Shown one piece after another: positions 1-8,220 of a stretch of DNA of 58,470 nucleotides (position 1 is the stretch's first letter; each line of letters starts with the position of its first letter). The translations under genes were made by a program, and so were the position numbers. The notes under the pieces were generated by a model. It searched no databases. It saw only the letters and a program-made list of their open reading frames with translations, and was not told where the DNA came from. The stretch is taken from the NCBI GenBank assembly GCA_946185225.1, contig CAMHIM010000002.1, positions 1 through 58,470 on the forward strand. Reading direction: 5' to 3'. The DNA is from an uncultured Prevotellaceae bacterium. Lineage in GTDB: Bacteria > Bacteroidota > Bacteroidia > Bacteroidales > Bacteroidaceae.

Positions 1-2
1 CT

Positions 3-101
3 ATGCTACAGAAAAACTCCTTCTGGTCGGTGGTGCTTCAGATAGCCATCACCGTACTGACCGCCATCAGCACCACGCTCGGCGTTACCTCCTGCATCTG
101 A
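3..101 (+). CDS. smalltalk-family micro-protein (32 aa)
   Basis: This is a 32-residue frame reading MLQKNSFWSVVLQIA, then a hydrophobic stretch, ending GVTSCI. It matches the pattern of the Bacteroidales 'smalltalk protein' family: a Lys/Asn-Trp start, one hydrophobic helix rich in Ile/Ala/Thr, and a terminal TSC. The length is that of the family. In other genomes these genes often sit between an HU-like DNA-binding gene and an N-acetylmuramoyl-L-alanine amidase, but the upstream side is cut off here. The function is unknown; a single membrane helix or small lipoprotein-like peptide is all the sequence shows. Only two bases precede the ATG, so a longer start cannot be excluded. A strong terminator follows at 169-209. 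Confidence 0.7.
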   Translation: MLQKNSFWSVVLQIAITVLTAISTTLGVTSCI

Positions 102-133
102 CCATGAGCGTCAGTTCCCGTTCCTCCATCTGA

Positions 134-147
134 CGTGCCGCGGCACG
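134..147. repeat. 14-bp perfect palindrome
   Basis: CGTGCCGCGGCACG is its own reverse complement. It lies between the smalltalk stop codon and the terminator hairpin. It could be a protein-binding dyad or just a GC-rich accident; nothing else marks it. Confidence 0.35.
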
Positions 148-168
148 GCCGGAGTAGTCCTTCCCGTT

Positions 169-209
169 GGCGGGGATGCCCCCGAAAAGGGCGTCCCCGC
201 CTTCTTTTC
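169..209 (+). terminator. intrinsic terminator after smalltalk gene
   Basis: A 13-bp stem (169-181 with 189-201, one G-T pair) closes a 7-base loop CCGAAAA and is followed by TTCTTTTC. It ends the upstream transcription unit and insulates the uptake operon. Confidence 0.85.
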
Positions 210-316
210 ACGTTTATTGAGACAAAAACAAAAAAATGTGAAACGCTTGTGAATAAAAATAAACGTACAGAAAAGCCTAACGGACATACGTGAATGCCTT
301 ACGCGCGAAGAATGCG

Positions 317-324
317 TATCTTTG
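317..324 (+). promoter_or_regulatory. Bacteroidetes -7 box of the SusC/D operon
   Basis: TATCTTTG matches the TAnnTTTG -7 element and is followed by C, as at other promoters in this window. No clear TTG -33 element is found at the expected distance, which fits an activator-dependent promoter. The predicted start site near 331 gives a leader of about 50 nt before the ATG at 382. The box overlaps an in-frame TTG at 322, which is one reason that codon is rejected as the start. Confidence 0.65.
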
Positions 325-381
325 CATCGCAATTTTACGCCAATAACAAGCAACAAAAATCATAAATCCAAATTCAAACGT

Positions 382-3006
382 ATGAAAACCAAAAGACAAT
401 CTTGGAAACGAGGCCGCCAATGGCTGTTGGCTATCGGTGTGCTCGCTGCCTGTGGCTCCGGTTTCACTTCTTGCAAGGACGACTACGATTTGGATGAGCG
501 GCTCCCCGAGAACTGGGGGTCGAGCATCTATAACTGGCTCGTCGAGAAGGGCAACTACAAGAACACGGTGCGGCTGATTGATGAGCTGGACTACCGGGAC
601 GTCCTGGCAGTGACTGGTTCGAAGACGATGTTCGTGGCCGATGACGCAGCCTACGAGCGTTTCTTCAAGAACAACAACTGGGGCGTCAAGGGCTATGGCG
701 ACCTGTCGGAAACGCAGAAGCGCCTACTGCTCTTCGGCAGCATGCTCGACAACTCCATGCAGCTGGCCAGCCTGTCCAATGTGCAGGCAGCGGACAATGC
801 CACCGACAAGACACCCCTCAACGGTGAGTGCCTGCGCCGCTACACGTCCGTCGACCCGCTGGACACCGTCCGCATCCTCATGCCCGAGGACATGCCGGAC
901 ACCCGTCTGTGGCAGCGTCACCGCGAGGCCGGCAAGCCCATGGTCATCATGACCGACGCCACGAAGGTGCCCATGGTACACTTCGTCGAGAAGATGCTCA
1001 CCAACAAGCGCATCACCAACGACGACTACGACTTCCTCTTCAACTACAAGTCGAAGCGCGAGGCCGGTGACGTCAGCGTCAACGGCGTCAGCGTCGAGGA
1101 GGGCAACATCCGCTGCTCCAACGGCTTCATCCACAAGATGGAGGAAGTCGTCACCCAGCTGCCCAACATGGCCGAGCTGATGGCACAGAAGAAGGACGTC
1201 AGCCTCTTCAACCACCTCCTGGAGCGTTTCTGCGCACCCTATCCCGATCGTCACCCCGAGGCCGAAGGGTCTACGACGATGAAGTACAACCAGATGTACG
1301 ACGCCGCCGTGGACACCGTCTACCAGAAGCGCTTCCTCTCCAAGAAGTCGCAGGGTGAGGAAGGCAAGGAAGGACTCCTCGTCGAGTTCCCCGACGGCGG
1401 CAAGCTGGCCGAGGACGAGGTGCTGGAGTTCGACCCCGAATGGAACGCCTACTACGCAGGACAGTGGGAGAACGGCTCCGGCAACAAGACCCTCCAGCGC
1501 GACATGGCCTTCATCATGGCCCCCAGCAACGAGGCCATGGAGGAGTACTGGAACAACGGTGCCGGCAAGGTGCTCAAGGACCGCTACGGCTCCTGGGACA
1601 ACGTTCCCGACAACGTCATCGTCGCCCTGCTCAACAACAACATGAAGACCTCCATCATCTCCTACGGCGTCCCCTCGAAGTTCAAGGACATCCTCAACGA
1701 TGCCAACGACCCCATGGGCGTCTCCAAGGAGCACATCGACTCGGTATGGCTCGCCTGTAACGGTGCCGTCTACATGACCAACCACGTCTACTCGCCCACC
1801 CGTTACATCAGCGTCCTCTGCCCCGCACTTATCAACGATAACATGCGTATCATCAACTGGGCCGTCAACAAGATGCAGTACGACTTCTACCTGAACTCGC
1901 TCAACTCCTACTACAGCTTCTTCATCCCCCTGAACAAGGGCATGCTGCAGTACATCGACCCCGTCACCTACGGACGCGGACAGACACAGCTCTGGAAGTT
2001 CTACTACGACACGAAGCAGACCAAGGTGTGGGCCAGCCGCTGGAAGTACGACCTCACCACCCACATGGTGGGCGACTCCATCGACGAGTGCCGCGACGAC
2101 TATATGATTGAGAACCGTCTGCGCGACATCCTCGAGACCCACATCGTCGTAGGCAACGTCGAGGACGGAAAGACCTATTACCGTACCAAGAACGGAACGG
2201 AAATCAAGGTGAGCAACCCCTCCCTCGGTGCTGACGGCATGACCGTCTCCGGCAGCTTCCAGGTCAACGAAGGCAACCCCATCCCCGTCACCCGCGTCTA
2301 CGACCAGACCAACGGCGGTAACGGTAAGGTGTACGTGCTGGAGGGAGAACCCATCATGGGCACCCGCATGAGTGTCAAGGACCAGCTTGAGCGCTACCCC
2401 GAGTTCTCGCTCTTCGAGGATCTCTTGGACGGCAGCGGACTCTACGAGGAAATCCACTCCACACGCTTTGCCTGTGCGCGTACGAACATTTCTTGTTTCA
2501 ATACCTACCACTACACCATCTATGCACCGTCTAACGAAGGCATCCAGGAACTCTACAACAAGGGGCTGCTGCCTTCTTGGGACGACGTGGAGAACGACAA
2601 GATTGCCGGCGACTACGCCAAGGCCACGGCCGATTCTACGAAGATTCTCGACTTCCTGAAGTACCACATCCAGGACAACGCCCTCTTCGTTGACGGCAAG
2701 AACAAGACCGACCAGGAAATCAAGGAGGAAGGTGATGGAGAGACCCGTTACGAGACGGCAGCCATGAACGGGAAGAGCCGCCGCTTCTACCGTATCGGAG
2801 TCACCGAGAAGGAGGGCACGCTCTACCTGCAGGACGAGGCCGGCAATGCTCCGCGCAAGGTGCTCACCAGCGGACCCTACAACCTCATGGCCCGTGAGTA
2901 CCAGTACAACAGTACTGACCGTACCAGCGCAAACAATCTGGAAACGACCTCGTCGGCCGTCATCCACCTCATTGATAAGCCCCTGATGATTGCAACTAAG
3001 TATTGA
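382..3006 (+). CDS. FAS1 (fasciclin) repeat outer-surface lipoprotein, 874 aa
   Basis: The protein starts with a basic stretch and hydrophobic signal ending in a lipobox, FTSC (Cys31), followed by KDDYD, typical of surface-exposed Bacteroidetes lipoproteins. Four fasciclin-like cores are visible: TMFVADDAAYERFF near the N-terminus, MAFIMAPSNEAMEEYW near residue 375, YSFFIPLNKGMLQYI near 510 and YTIYAPSNEGIQELY near 710. FAS1 domains mediate adhesion or glycan contact; in this setting a role as an accessory glycan-binding subunit of the SusC/D complex is inferred. The ATG at 382 was chosen because the longer frame begins with a TTG inside the promoter box. It is first in the operon and ends 8 bp before the SusC start. 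Confidence 0.85.
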   Translation: MKTKRQSWKRGRQWLLAIGVLAACGSGFTSCKDDYDLDERLPENWGSSIYNWLVEKGNYKNTVRLIDELDYRDVLAVTGSKTMFVADDAAYERFFKNNNWGVKGYGDLSETQKRLLLFGSMLDNSMQLASLSNVQAADNATDKTPLNGECLRRYTSVDPLDTVRILMPEDMPDTRLWQRHREAGKPMVIMTDATKVPMVHFVEKMLTNKRITNDDYDFLFNYKSKREAGDVSVNGVSVEEGNIRCSNGFIHKMEEVVTQLPNMAELMAQKKDVSLFNHLLERFCAPYPDRHPEAEGSTTMKYNQMYDAAVDTVYQKRFLSKKSQGEEGKEGLLVEFPDGGKLAEDEVLEFDPEWNAYYAGQWENGSGNKTLQRDMAFIMAPSNEAMEEYWNNGAGKVLKDRYGSWDNVPDNVIVALLNNNMKTSIISYGVPSKFKDILNDANDPMGVSKEHIDSVWLACNGAVYMTNHVYSPTRYISVLCPALINDNMRIINWAVNKMQYDFYLNSLNSYYSFFIPLNKGMLQYIDPVTYGRGQTQLWKFYYDTKQTKVWASRWKYDLTTHMVGDSIDECRDDYMIENRLRDILETHIVVGNVEDGKTYYRTKNGTEIKVSNPSLGADGMTVSGSFQVNEGNPIPVTRVYDQTNGGNGKVYVLEGEPIMGTRMSVKDQLERYPEFSLFEDLLDGSGLYEEIHSTRFACARTNISCFNTYHYTIYAPSNEGIQELYNKGLLPSWDDVENDKIAGDYAKATADSTKILDFLKYHIQDNALFVDGKNKTDQEIKEEGDGETRYETAAMNGKSRRFYRIGVTEKEGTLYLQDEAGNAPRKVLTSGPYNLMAREYQYNSTDRTSANNLETTSSAVIHLIDKPLMIATKY

Positions 3007-3014
3007 ATAACGCT

Positions 3015-6000
3015 ATGAAAACAATGAAGACAACTATATTCGCCCTGGTCGGCTGGTGTCTGCTTGCGCTGACCCCGCAGTCGGTCCAGGCCCAGAAAGT
3101 CGGCGACATCATCACGGGTACGGTGACCGATGCCTTCGGTCCCGTCATGATGGCCAATGTCGTCGAGATAGACGCCGCCAACCGTATCGTGGCCTCGGCC
3201 CAGACGGACATGAGCGGTAACTTCTCGTTCAAGCTGAAGAACCCGAAGGACAAGCTGCGCGTCTCCTACGTAGGCTACAAGACGCAGACCCTCCCCATCA
3301 ACAAGACCCGCTTCGCCATCAAGATGCAGGACGCCACCCAGATCAAGGAGGTGACCGTCACCTCGAAGCGCCGTACACAGAGCTCCGGTCTGCAGATTCC
3401 CGTGGATGAGATCTCCACCGCACGTCAGACCATCGACATGAAGGAGTTCGAGGGACTGGCCATCACCACCGTCGACGAGGCCCTGCAGGGACGTATCGCC
3501 GGTCTGGACATCGTCATGGGCGGTGACCTCGGTAAAGGCTCGTCCATGCGTCTGCGTGGTGTCTCGACCATCAACGGTTCCAGCAACCCCCTCATCGTCG
3601 TCGACGGTAACGTGCTCTCCGCCAATACCGACGACTTCGACTTCCAGAACGCCAACGAGGAGAGCTTCGCAACGCTGCTGAACGTCAACCCCGAGGATAT
3701 CGCCAGCATCGACGTCCTCAAGGATGCTGCCGCCACCGCCATCTGGGGCTCCCAGGGTGCCAACGGTGTCATCGAGATCAAGACCAAGCGCGGTGCACGC
3801 GGCAAGACACGCGTCTCCTACACCTTCCGACTCACCGGTACCTACCAGCCCGAGGGCTACAAGATGCTCAACGGTAACGAGTACACCATGCTGCTGAAGG
3901 AAGAGTACTACAACCCCGCCATGAGTGACGTGGCCAGTGACATTCCCGAAATCAGCTACAAGAAGACGGGATTCTCCGAGTACAACATGTACAACGACAA
4001 CACCGACTGGATCAAGGCCGTCAAGCAGACCGGCTGGCGCCAGAACCACTCCCTCGCCCTCAGCGGCGGCGGTGAGAAGGCCAACTTCCGCATCGGTGCC
4101 GGCTACGACCACGAGACAGGCTCCATCATCGAGCAGCAGCTCGACCGCTTCTCCTCCCGCGTCAACCTGGACTACTTCGTCAGCGACCGCATCAAGATTG
4201 AGACCAACATCTCGCTGACCTACACCAAGAACCACCAGAACGCAGAAGGACTGCTCGGCATTGCCTACAGGCGCATGCCGAACCTCTCCATCTACGAGGA
4301 GGACAAGTACGGCAACGACATCGTCGGACAGTACTACAACATGCCGCCGCTGACCACCAATGGCGGTGTCACACACACCGCACTCGAGGACCAGATGGGG
4401 CTGAAGAACCCGCTGGCAGTGGCTCACCTGGCCAAGAACAACTCCACCAACTACGACATCCACCCGGAGTTCAAACTCCGCTACCGCCTCCTCGGCATGG
4501 AAGAGGAGAAGACCCGCCTGGACTATGAGGGCAACGTCGTCTTCTCCATCTCCAACAACTACTCGGAGACCTTCATGCCGCTGTCGCTCATCGTCAACGG
4601 ATGGAACGACTCTAAACACGAGGCCAACAAGACGACGTCCAACGCCAACAAGAACCTGGGCATCACCACCCGTCACTCGCTGACCTTCGTGCCCGCCTTC
4701 AAGAACAAGGACCACATGCTGAGCATGCTGCTCCGTGGTGAGCTCAACAGCAACAACTCCTCGTCGCAGAGCACCACCGCCTGGGGTCTGCCTTCAGGCT
4801 CCATCCAGAGTGCTGCTGCACAGGGCATCGTCACCGGCATGAGCACCGGCAGCGGACAGGGACGTAGCATCTACTTCACCTTCTCCGCACACTATGCCTA
4901 CAAGGGACGCTACATGGCCGACTTCACCGTACGCCGCGACGGCAGCACCAAGTTCGGTGCCGACAAGCGCTGGGGTAACTTCCCCTCCTTCTCACTCCGC
5001 TGGAACGTTCACAAGGAGCCGTGGTTCAAGAAGGCAGTGCCCTTCGTCTCCATGCTCTCCCTCCGTCCCGGCTGGGGTGTCGTGGGTCGTCAGCCCGGCC
5101 AGGAGTACCTCTTCTTCAGCCGCTACACCAGCAACGGACAGAGCTATGCCGGACAGGGTGTCACCTATCCCGCCAACATCCGTCTGAAGAAACTGAAGTG
5201 GGAGCAGAAGGAGACCTTCAACGTCGGTATGGACTTCGGATTCCTGAACGACCGCATCACCGGTAACGTCGAGGTCTATCGCCAGTACACCACCGACCTG
5301 CTCATGGGCAACCGCTCCATCCCCTCCTCCTCCGGCTACGCTACGCTGTCGCAGCAGAACGTCGGTGACATGGAGAACATCGGATGGGAGTTCAACCTCA
5401 ACGGTAACAGCATTATTAAGATAGGTAAGTTCGCCGCCGACTTCAACGTCACCTTCGCCAACAACCGCAACAAGGTGACCAAGATGGACGCCACCTGTCT
5501 GGCCAGCATGAACAACGAGTTCAACTACCAGAACGGTTCCTACCTGAGCCGCGTAGAACTGAACCGACCCCTCGGCAGCATCTACGGCTTCCGCTATAAG
5601 GGCGTCTACCAGTACACGGACTACTCGGCAACAGAGGTCAAGGGTGTCAGCGGCCCCAACGCACCGGTGGCACGCGACGCCAACGGCAAGGTCATCCTCG
5701 ACGAGAACGGACTCACCAAGCCCATGACCTTCAACTACAAACCTGAGAACGACCAAGGCAATGGTCAGGGGGTCACCAAGTTCTACGGTGGTGACGCCAT
5801 CTACGAGGACATCAACCACGACGGAACCATCAACGAACTGGACATCGTCTACCTCGGCTCCTCACTGCCGAAGATTACCGGCGGTTTCGGCTTCAAGCTC
5901 CGCTTCGGACGACTGAGCTGGAACAACCAGTTCAACTTCCGCTATGGCAACAAGATTGTCAACATGACCCGCATGAATGCTGAGAACATGAGCGGCAACA

Positions 6001-6368
6001 ACAACCAGAGCCGTGCCGTCAACTGGCGCTGGCGCGTAGAGGGTGACATCACGGACATCCCGCGTGCCTTCCGCAATGCCAACGGAGCCATGAGCTACAA
6101 CTACCTGGGCAGCGACCGCTTCGTCGAGGACGGTTCCTTCATCCGACTGAACTACTCGCAGATCTCCTACGCCTTCGACCCGAAGTTCCTCAAGCGCTTC
6201 GGACTGACGCAGCTGAACTTCTATATTTCTGCCAACAACCTCTTCTGTCTGACCAAGTATTCCGGCTCTGACCCGGAGGTGGGCTACGGCTCGTTCGGTA
6301 TCTCCACGGACAACTCACAGACACCGCGTTCCAAGTCGTTCACCGGAGGCATCACCATCCAGTTCTAA
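3015..6368 (+). CDS. SusC/RagA TonB-dependent outer-membrane transporter (pair 1)
   Basis: This is a 1117-residue SusC-type porin. A signal peptide ends at QAQ. It is followed by a carboxypeptidase-regulatory-like domain (GTVTDAFGPVMMANVV ... GNFSFKL, residues about 30-105), then the plug with EALQGRIAGLDIVMGG, SMRLRGVSTINGSSNPLIVVDG and IDVLKDAAATAIWGSQGANG. The rest is a long beta-barrel ending in an aromatic GGITIQF. Known role: TonB-driven import of oligosaccharides through the outer membrane with its SusD lid. The start at 3015 is the first ATG after the upstream stop; an ATG at 3024 is also possible. SusD follows after 22 bp. The substrate is inferred to be xylan oligosaccharides from the enzyme genes downstream. 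Confidence 0.95.
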   Translation: MKTMKTTIFALVGWCLLALTPQSVQAQKVGDIITGTVTDAFGPVMMANVVEIDAANRIVASAQTDMSGNFSFKLKNPKDKLRVSYVGYKTQTLPINKTRFAIKMQDATQIKEVTVTSKRRTQSSGLQIPVDEISTARQTIDMKEFEGLAITTVDEALQGRIAGLDIVMGGDLGKGSSMRLRGVSTINGSSNPLIVVDGNVLSANTDDFDFQNANEESFATLLNVNPEDIASIDVLKDAAATAIWGSQGANGVIEIKTKRGARGKTRVSYTFRLTGTYQPEGYKMLNGNEYTMLLKEEYYNPAMSDVASDIPEISYKKTGFSEYNMYNDNTDWIKAVKQTGWRQNHSLALSGGGEKANFRIGAGYDHETGSIIEQQLDRFSSRVNLDYFVSDRIKIETNISLTYTKNHQNAEGLLGIAYRRMPNLSIYEEDKYGNDIVGQYYNMPPLTTNGGVTHTALEDQMGLKNPLAVAHLAKNNSTNYDIHPEFKLRYRLLGMEEEKTRLDYEGNVVFSISNNYSETFMPLSLIVNGWNDSKHEANKTTSNANKNLGITTRHSLTFVPAFKNKDHMLSMLLRGELNSNNSSSQSTTAWGLPSGSIQSAAAQGIVTGMSTGSGQGRSIYFTFSAHYAYKGRYMADFTVRRDGSTKFGADKRWGNFPSFSLRWNVHKEPWFKKAVPFVSMLSLRPGWGVVGRQPGQEYLFFSRYTSNGQSYAGQGVTYPANIRLKKLKWEQKETFNVGMDFGFLNDRITGNVEVYRQYTTDLLMGNRSIPSSSGYATLSQQNVGDMENIGWEFNLNGNSIIKIGKFAADFNVTFANNRNKVTKMDATCLASMNNEFNYQNGSYLSRVELNRPLGSIYGFRYKGVYQYTDYSATEVKGVSGPNAPVARDANGKVILDENGLTKPMTFNYKPENDQGNGQGVTKFYGGDAIYEDINHDGTINELDIVYLGSSLPKITGGFGFKLRFGRLSWNNQFNFRYGNKIVNMTRMNAENMSGNNNQSRAVNWRWRVEGDITDIPRAFRNANGAMSYNYLGSDRFVEDGSFIRLNYSQISYAFDPKFLKRFGLTQLNFYISANNLFCLTKYSGSDPEVGYGSFGISTDNSQTPRSKSFTGGITIQF

Positions 6369-6390
6369 CCGTGTAAAAGAAAAGACAACT

Positions 6391-8211
6391 ATGAATACCA
6401 AGAGAATCAAGAATACACTGCTCTCGTTCGCTGTAGGTTGCGGTTTGACTGCAACAACCACCAGCTGCAACGACTTCCTCGAGATTATGCCGATGAACGA
6501 CGTGGTGCTGGAGAACTACTGGACGGAGAAGGCTGACGTAGAGAGCGTCGTGGCCAGCTGTTACAACGCACTGGCCCAGCCCGACTGCCTGAACCGACTG
6601 GCCCTCTGGGGTGAGCTCCGCTCCGACAACATGACCATCGGCAACAACCCCGGACAGGACGTGCGCTCCATCCTGAGAGAGAACATCCTGCAGACCAACT
6701 CATACAATAACTGGTCGAAGATCTATGAGGTCATCAACCGCTGCAACACCGTCTGCTACTACGCACCGCAGGTGCAGCAGGAAGACCCGAACTACTCTTA
6801 CGACGAGATGATGGCCCACGTGGCTGAGGTGAGGACACTCCGCAACCTCTGCTACTTCTACCTCATCCGTACCTTCCGTGACGTGCCTTACGTGACACGT
6901 CCCAGCATCGATGACACCGAGGAGTTCATCGTCCCGGCAACACCGTTTGACGAGGTGCTCGACAAACTCATCAGTGACCTGGAGGAAATCAAGGACGACG
7001 CTGTCCGCCGCTATCGGATGGACGATGCCAGCGACGCCTACCTGAATTCCAGCCGCATCACCCGCGTGGCTGTCTATGCCCTGCTGGCAGACCTCAACCT
7101 GTGGAAAGGCAACTGGGACGAGGTCATCAGGTACTGCGACCTCGTGCTCGACTTCAAGCGCAACCAGTACAAGGAGATGATGGAACTGGACCCCACCCGT
7201 GATGACATCGAGCTCTACGGCGACATCCCCATGATAGTGGAGAATCCTTCCGGTGCAACCACCTACGGCGACGCCTACAATGCCATCTTCGGTGATGGCA
7301 ACTCCTTCGAGAGCCTCTTTGAGCTCCGCTTCGGCAGTTCTACCGACCCGAAGAACAACTGGGTGGCCAGTTTCTACGGCAACTCGAACAACAGAAACGG
7401 TCAGTTGCACGTGCCCGACTTCCTGGCACTCTTCGGCGACGACAACAAGGTGTTCACCAAGACTGACTGCCGCCTGTATGAGGCTATCAGGTACGACGCT
7501 GGAGGCAACCGCTACAACATCGGCAAGTATGCCTATGACTATACGACCTTCCAGATGAAGAACCTCCAGAAGCGTGACGACCTGAAGCAGGCAAGCTCTG
7601 TGCGCAGTGAGGACTACTCTCCCTGGATCTTCTACCGCCTGAGCGACGTGCTGCTGATGAAGGCAGAGGCGCTCATCGAGCGTAATACCGATGATGCTCC
7701 CGCAGGCGACACGGACGGTGATGCTGACGGCGACCCGGCAGTCAACGACCCGGCAGTCAACGACCCGGCAGTCAACGACCCGGCTGACCCGCAGGTCGAT
7801 ACGAGACAGGCCGACTTCGAGGAAGCCTTCAAGCTCATCGACATCGTCAGCCGCCGTGCTCACGGTCAGTCGATGACTGCCAGCCACAGCGACCTGCTGA
7901 AGAAGGATAGCTACATCGGCACGAAGGCTGCCATGGAGTCACTCCTTATGGATGAGCGTCACCGTGAGTTCCTCTTCGAGGGCAAGCGCTGGTTCGACCT
8001 GGTACGCGTCGCCCGCCGCGACGGCAAGAACGACTACCTCGTCGACCAGGTAGCCCAGAAGTACAAGGAAGAGCGCAACACCATCAAGATCAAGCTGGCT
8101 GACCCCAACATCATCTACTTCCCCTACGCCAAGAGCGAGCTGAAGGTCAACATACTGCTCAAGCAGAACCCGGCCTTCCTCAAGGGCGAGGATTCCGAAT
8201 TATCCAAGTAA
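6391..8211 (+). CDS. SusD/RagB glycan-binding lipoprotein (pair 1)
   Basis: This is a 606-residue SusD-family protein with lipobox TTSC (Cys26) followed by NDFLEI, a canonical SusD start. Family marks include NYWTEKADVESVVASCYNAL, the TPR-like helices, and the C-terminal LLMDERHREFLFEGKRWFDL block. It is the lid of the SusC transporter and captures oligosaccharides at the cell surface. An unusual Asp/Pro-rich insert of about 35 residues lies between the LLMKAEALIE helix and the EEAFKLIDIVSRRA helix; part of it is a PAVND repeat encoded by a perfect 15-bp tandem repeat. The protein is longer than many SusDs (about 550), partly because of this insert. Confidence 0.95.
   Translation: MNTKRIKNTLLSFAVGCGLTATTTSCNDFLEIMPMNDVVLENYWTEKADVESVVASCYNALAQPDCLNRLALWGELRSDNMTIGNNPGQDVRSILRENILQTNSYNNWSKIYEVINRCNTVCYYAPQVQQEDPNYSYDEMMAHVAEVRTLRNLCYFYLIRTFRDVPYVTRPSIDDTEEFIVPATPFDEVLDKLISDLEEIKDDAVRRYRMDDASDAYLNSSRITRVAVYALLADLNLWKGNWDEVIRYCDLVLDFKRNQYKEMMELDPTRDDIELYGDIPMIVENPSGATTYGDAYNAIFGDGNSFESLFELRFGSSTDPKNNWVASFYGNSNNRNGQLHVPDFLALFGDDNKVFTKTDCRLYEAIRYDAGGNRYNIGKYAYDYTTFQMKNLQKRDDLKQASSVRSEDYSPWIFYRLSDVLLMKAEALIERNTDDAPAGDTDGDADGDPAVNDPAVNDPAVNDPADPQVDTRQADFEEAFKLIDIVSRRAHGQSMTASHSDLLKKDSYIGTKAAMESLLMDERHREFLFEGKRWFDLVRVARRDGKNDYLVDQVAQKYKEERNTIKIKLADPNIIYFPYAKSELKVNILLKQNPAFLKGEDSELSK
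7732..7785 (+). repeat. 15-bp tandem repeat coding PAVND in SusD
   Basis: GTCAACGACCCGGCA recurs head to tail at 7741, 7756 and 7771, with a partial copy before and a last base change to T at the end. It encodes (PAVND)3 within an acidic loop. The unit is in frame, so slippage would change loop length without a frameshift. Confidence 0.85.
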
Positions 8212-8220
8212 CCAGTAAAC

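Noticed and set aside
322..381. TTG start giving a 20-residue longer FAS1 protein
   Set aside because: The codon lies inside the TATCTTTG promoter box, and the extension precedes a proper signal peptide beginning at 382.
724..4715. Very long minus-strand open frames (747 and 612 codons) opposite the FAS1 and SusC genes
   Set aside because: They mirror GC-rich codons of well-supported genes, have no recognisable domains and lack promoters; they are antisense shadows.
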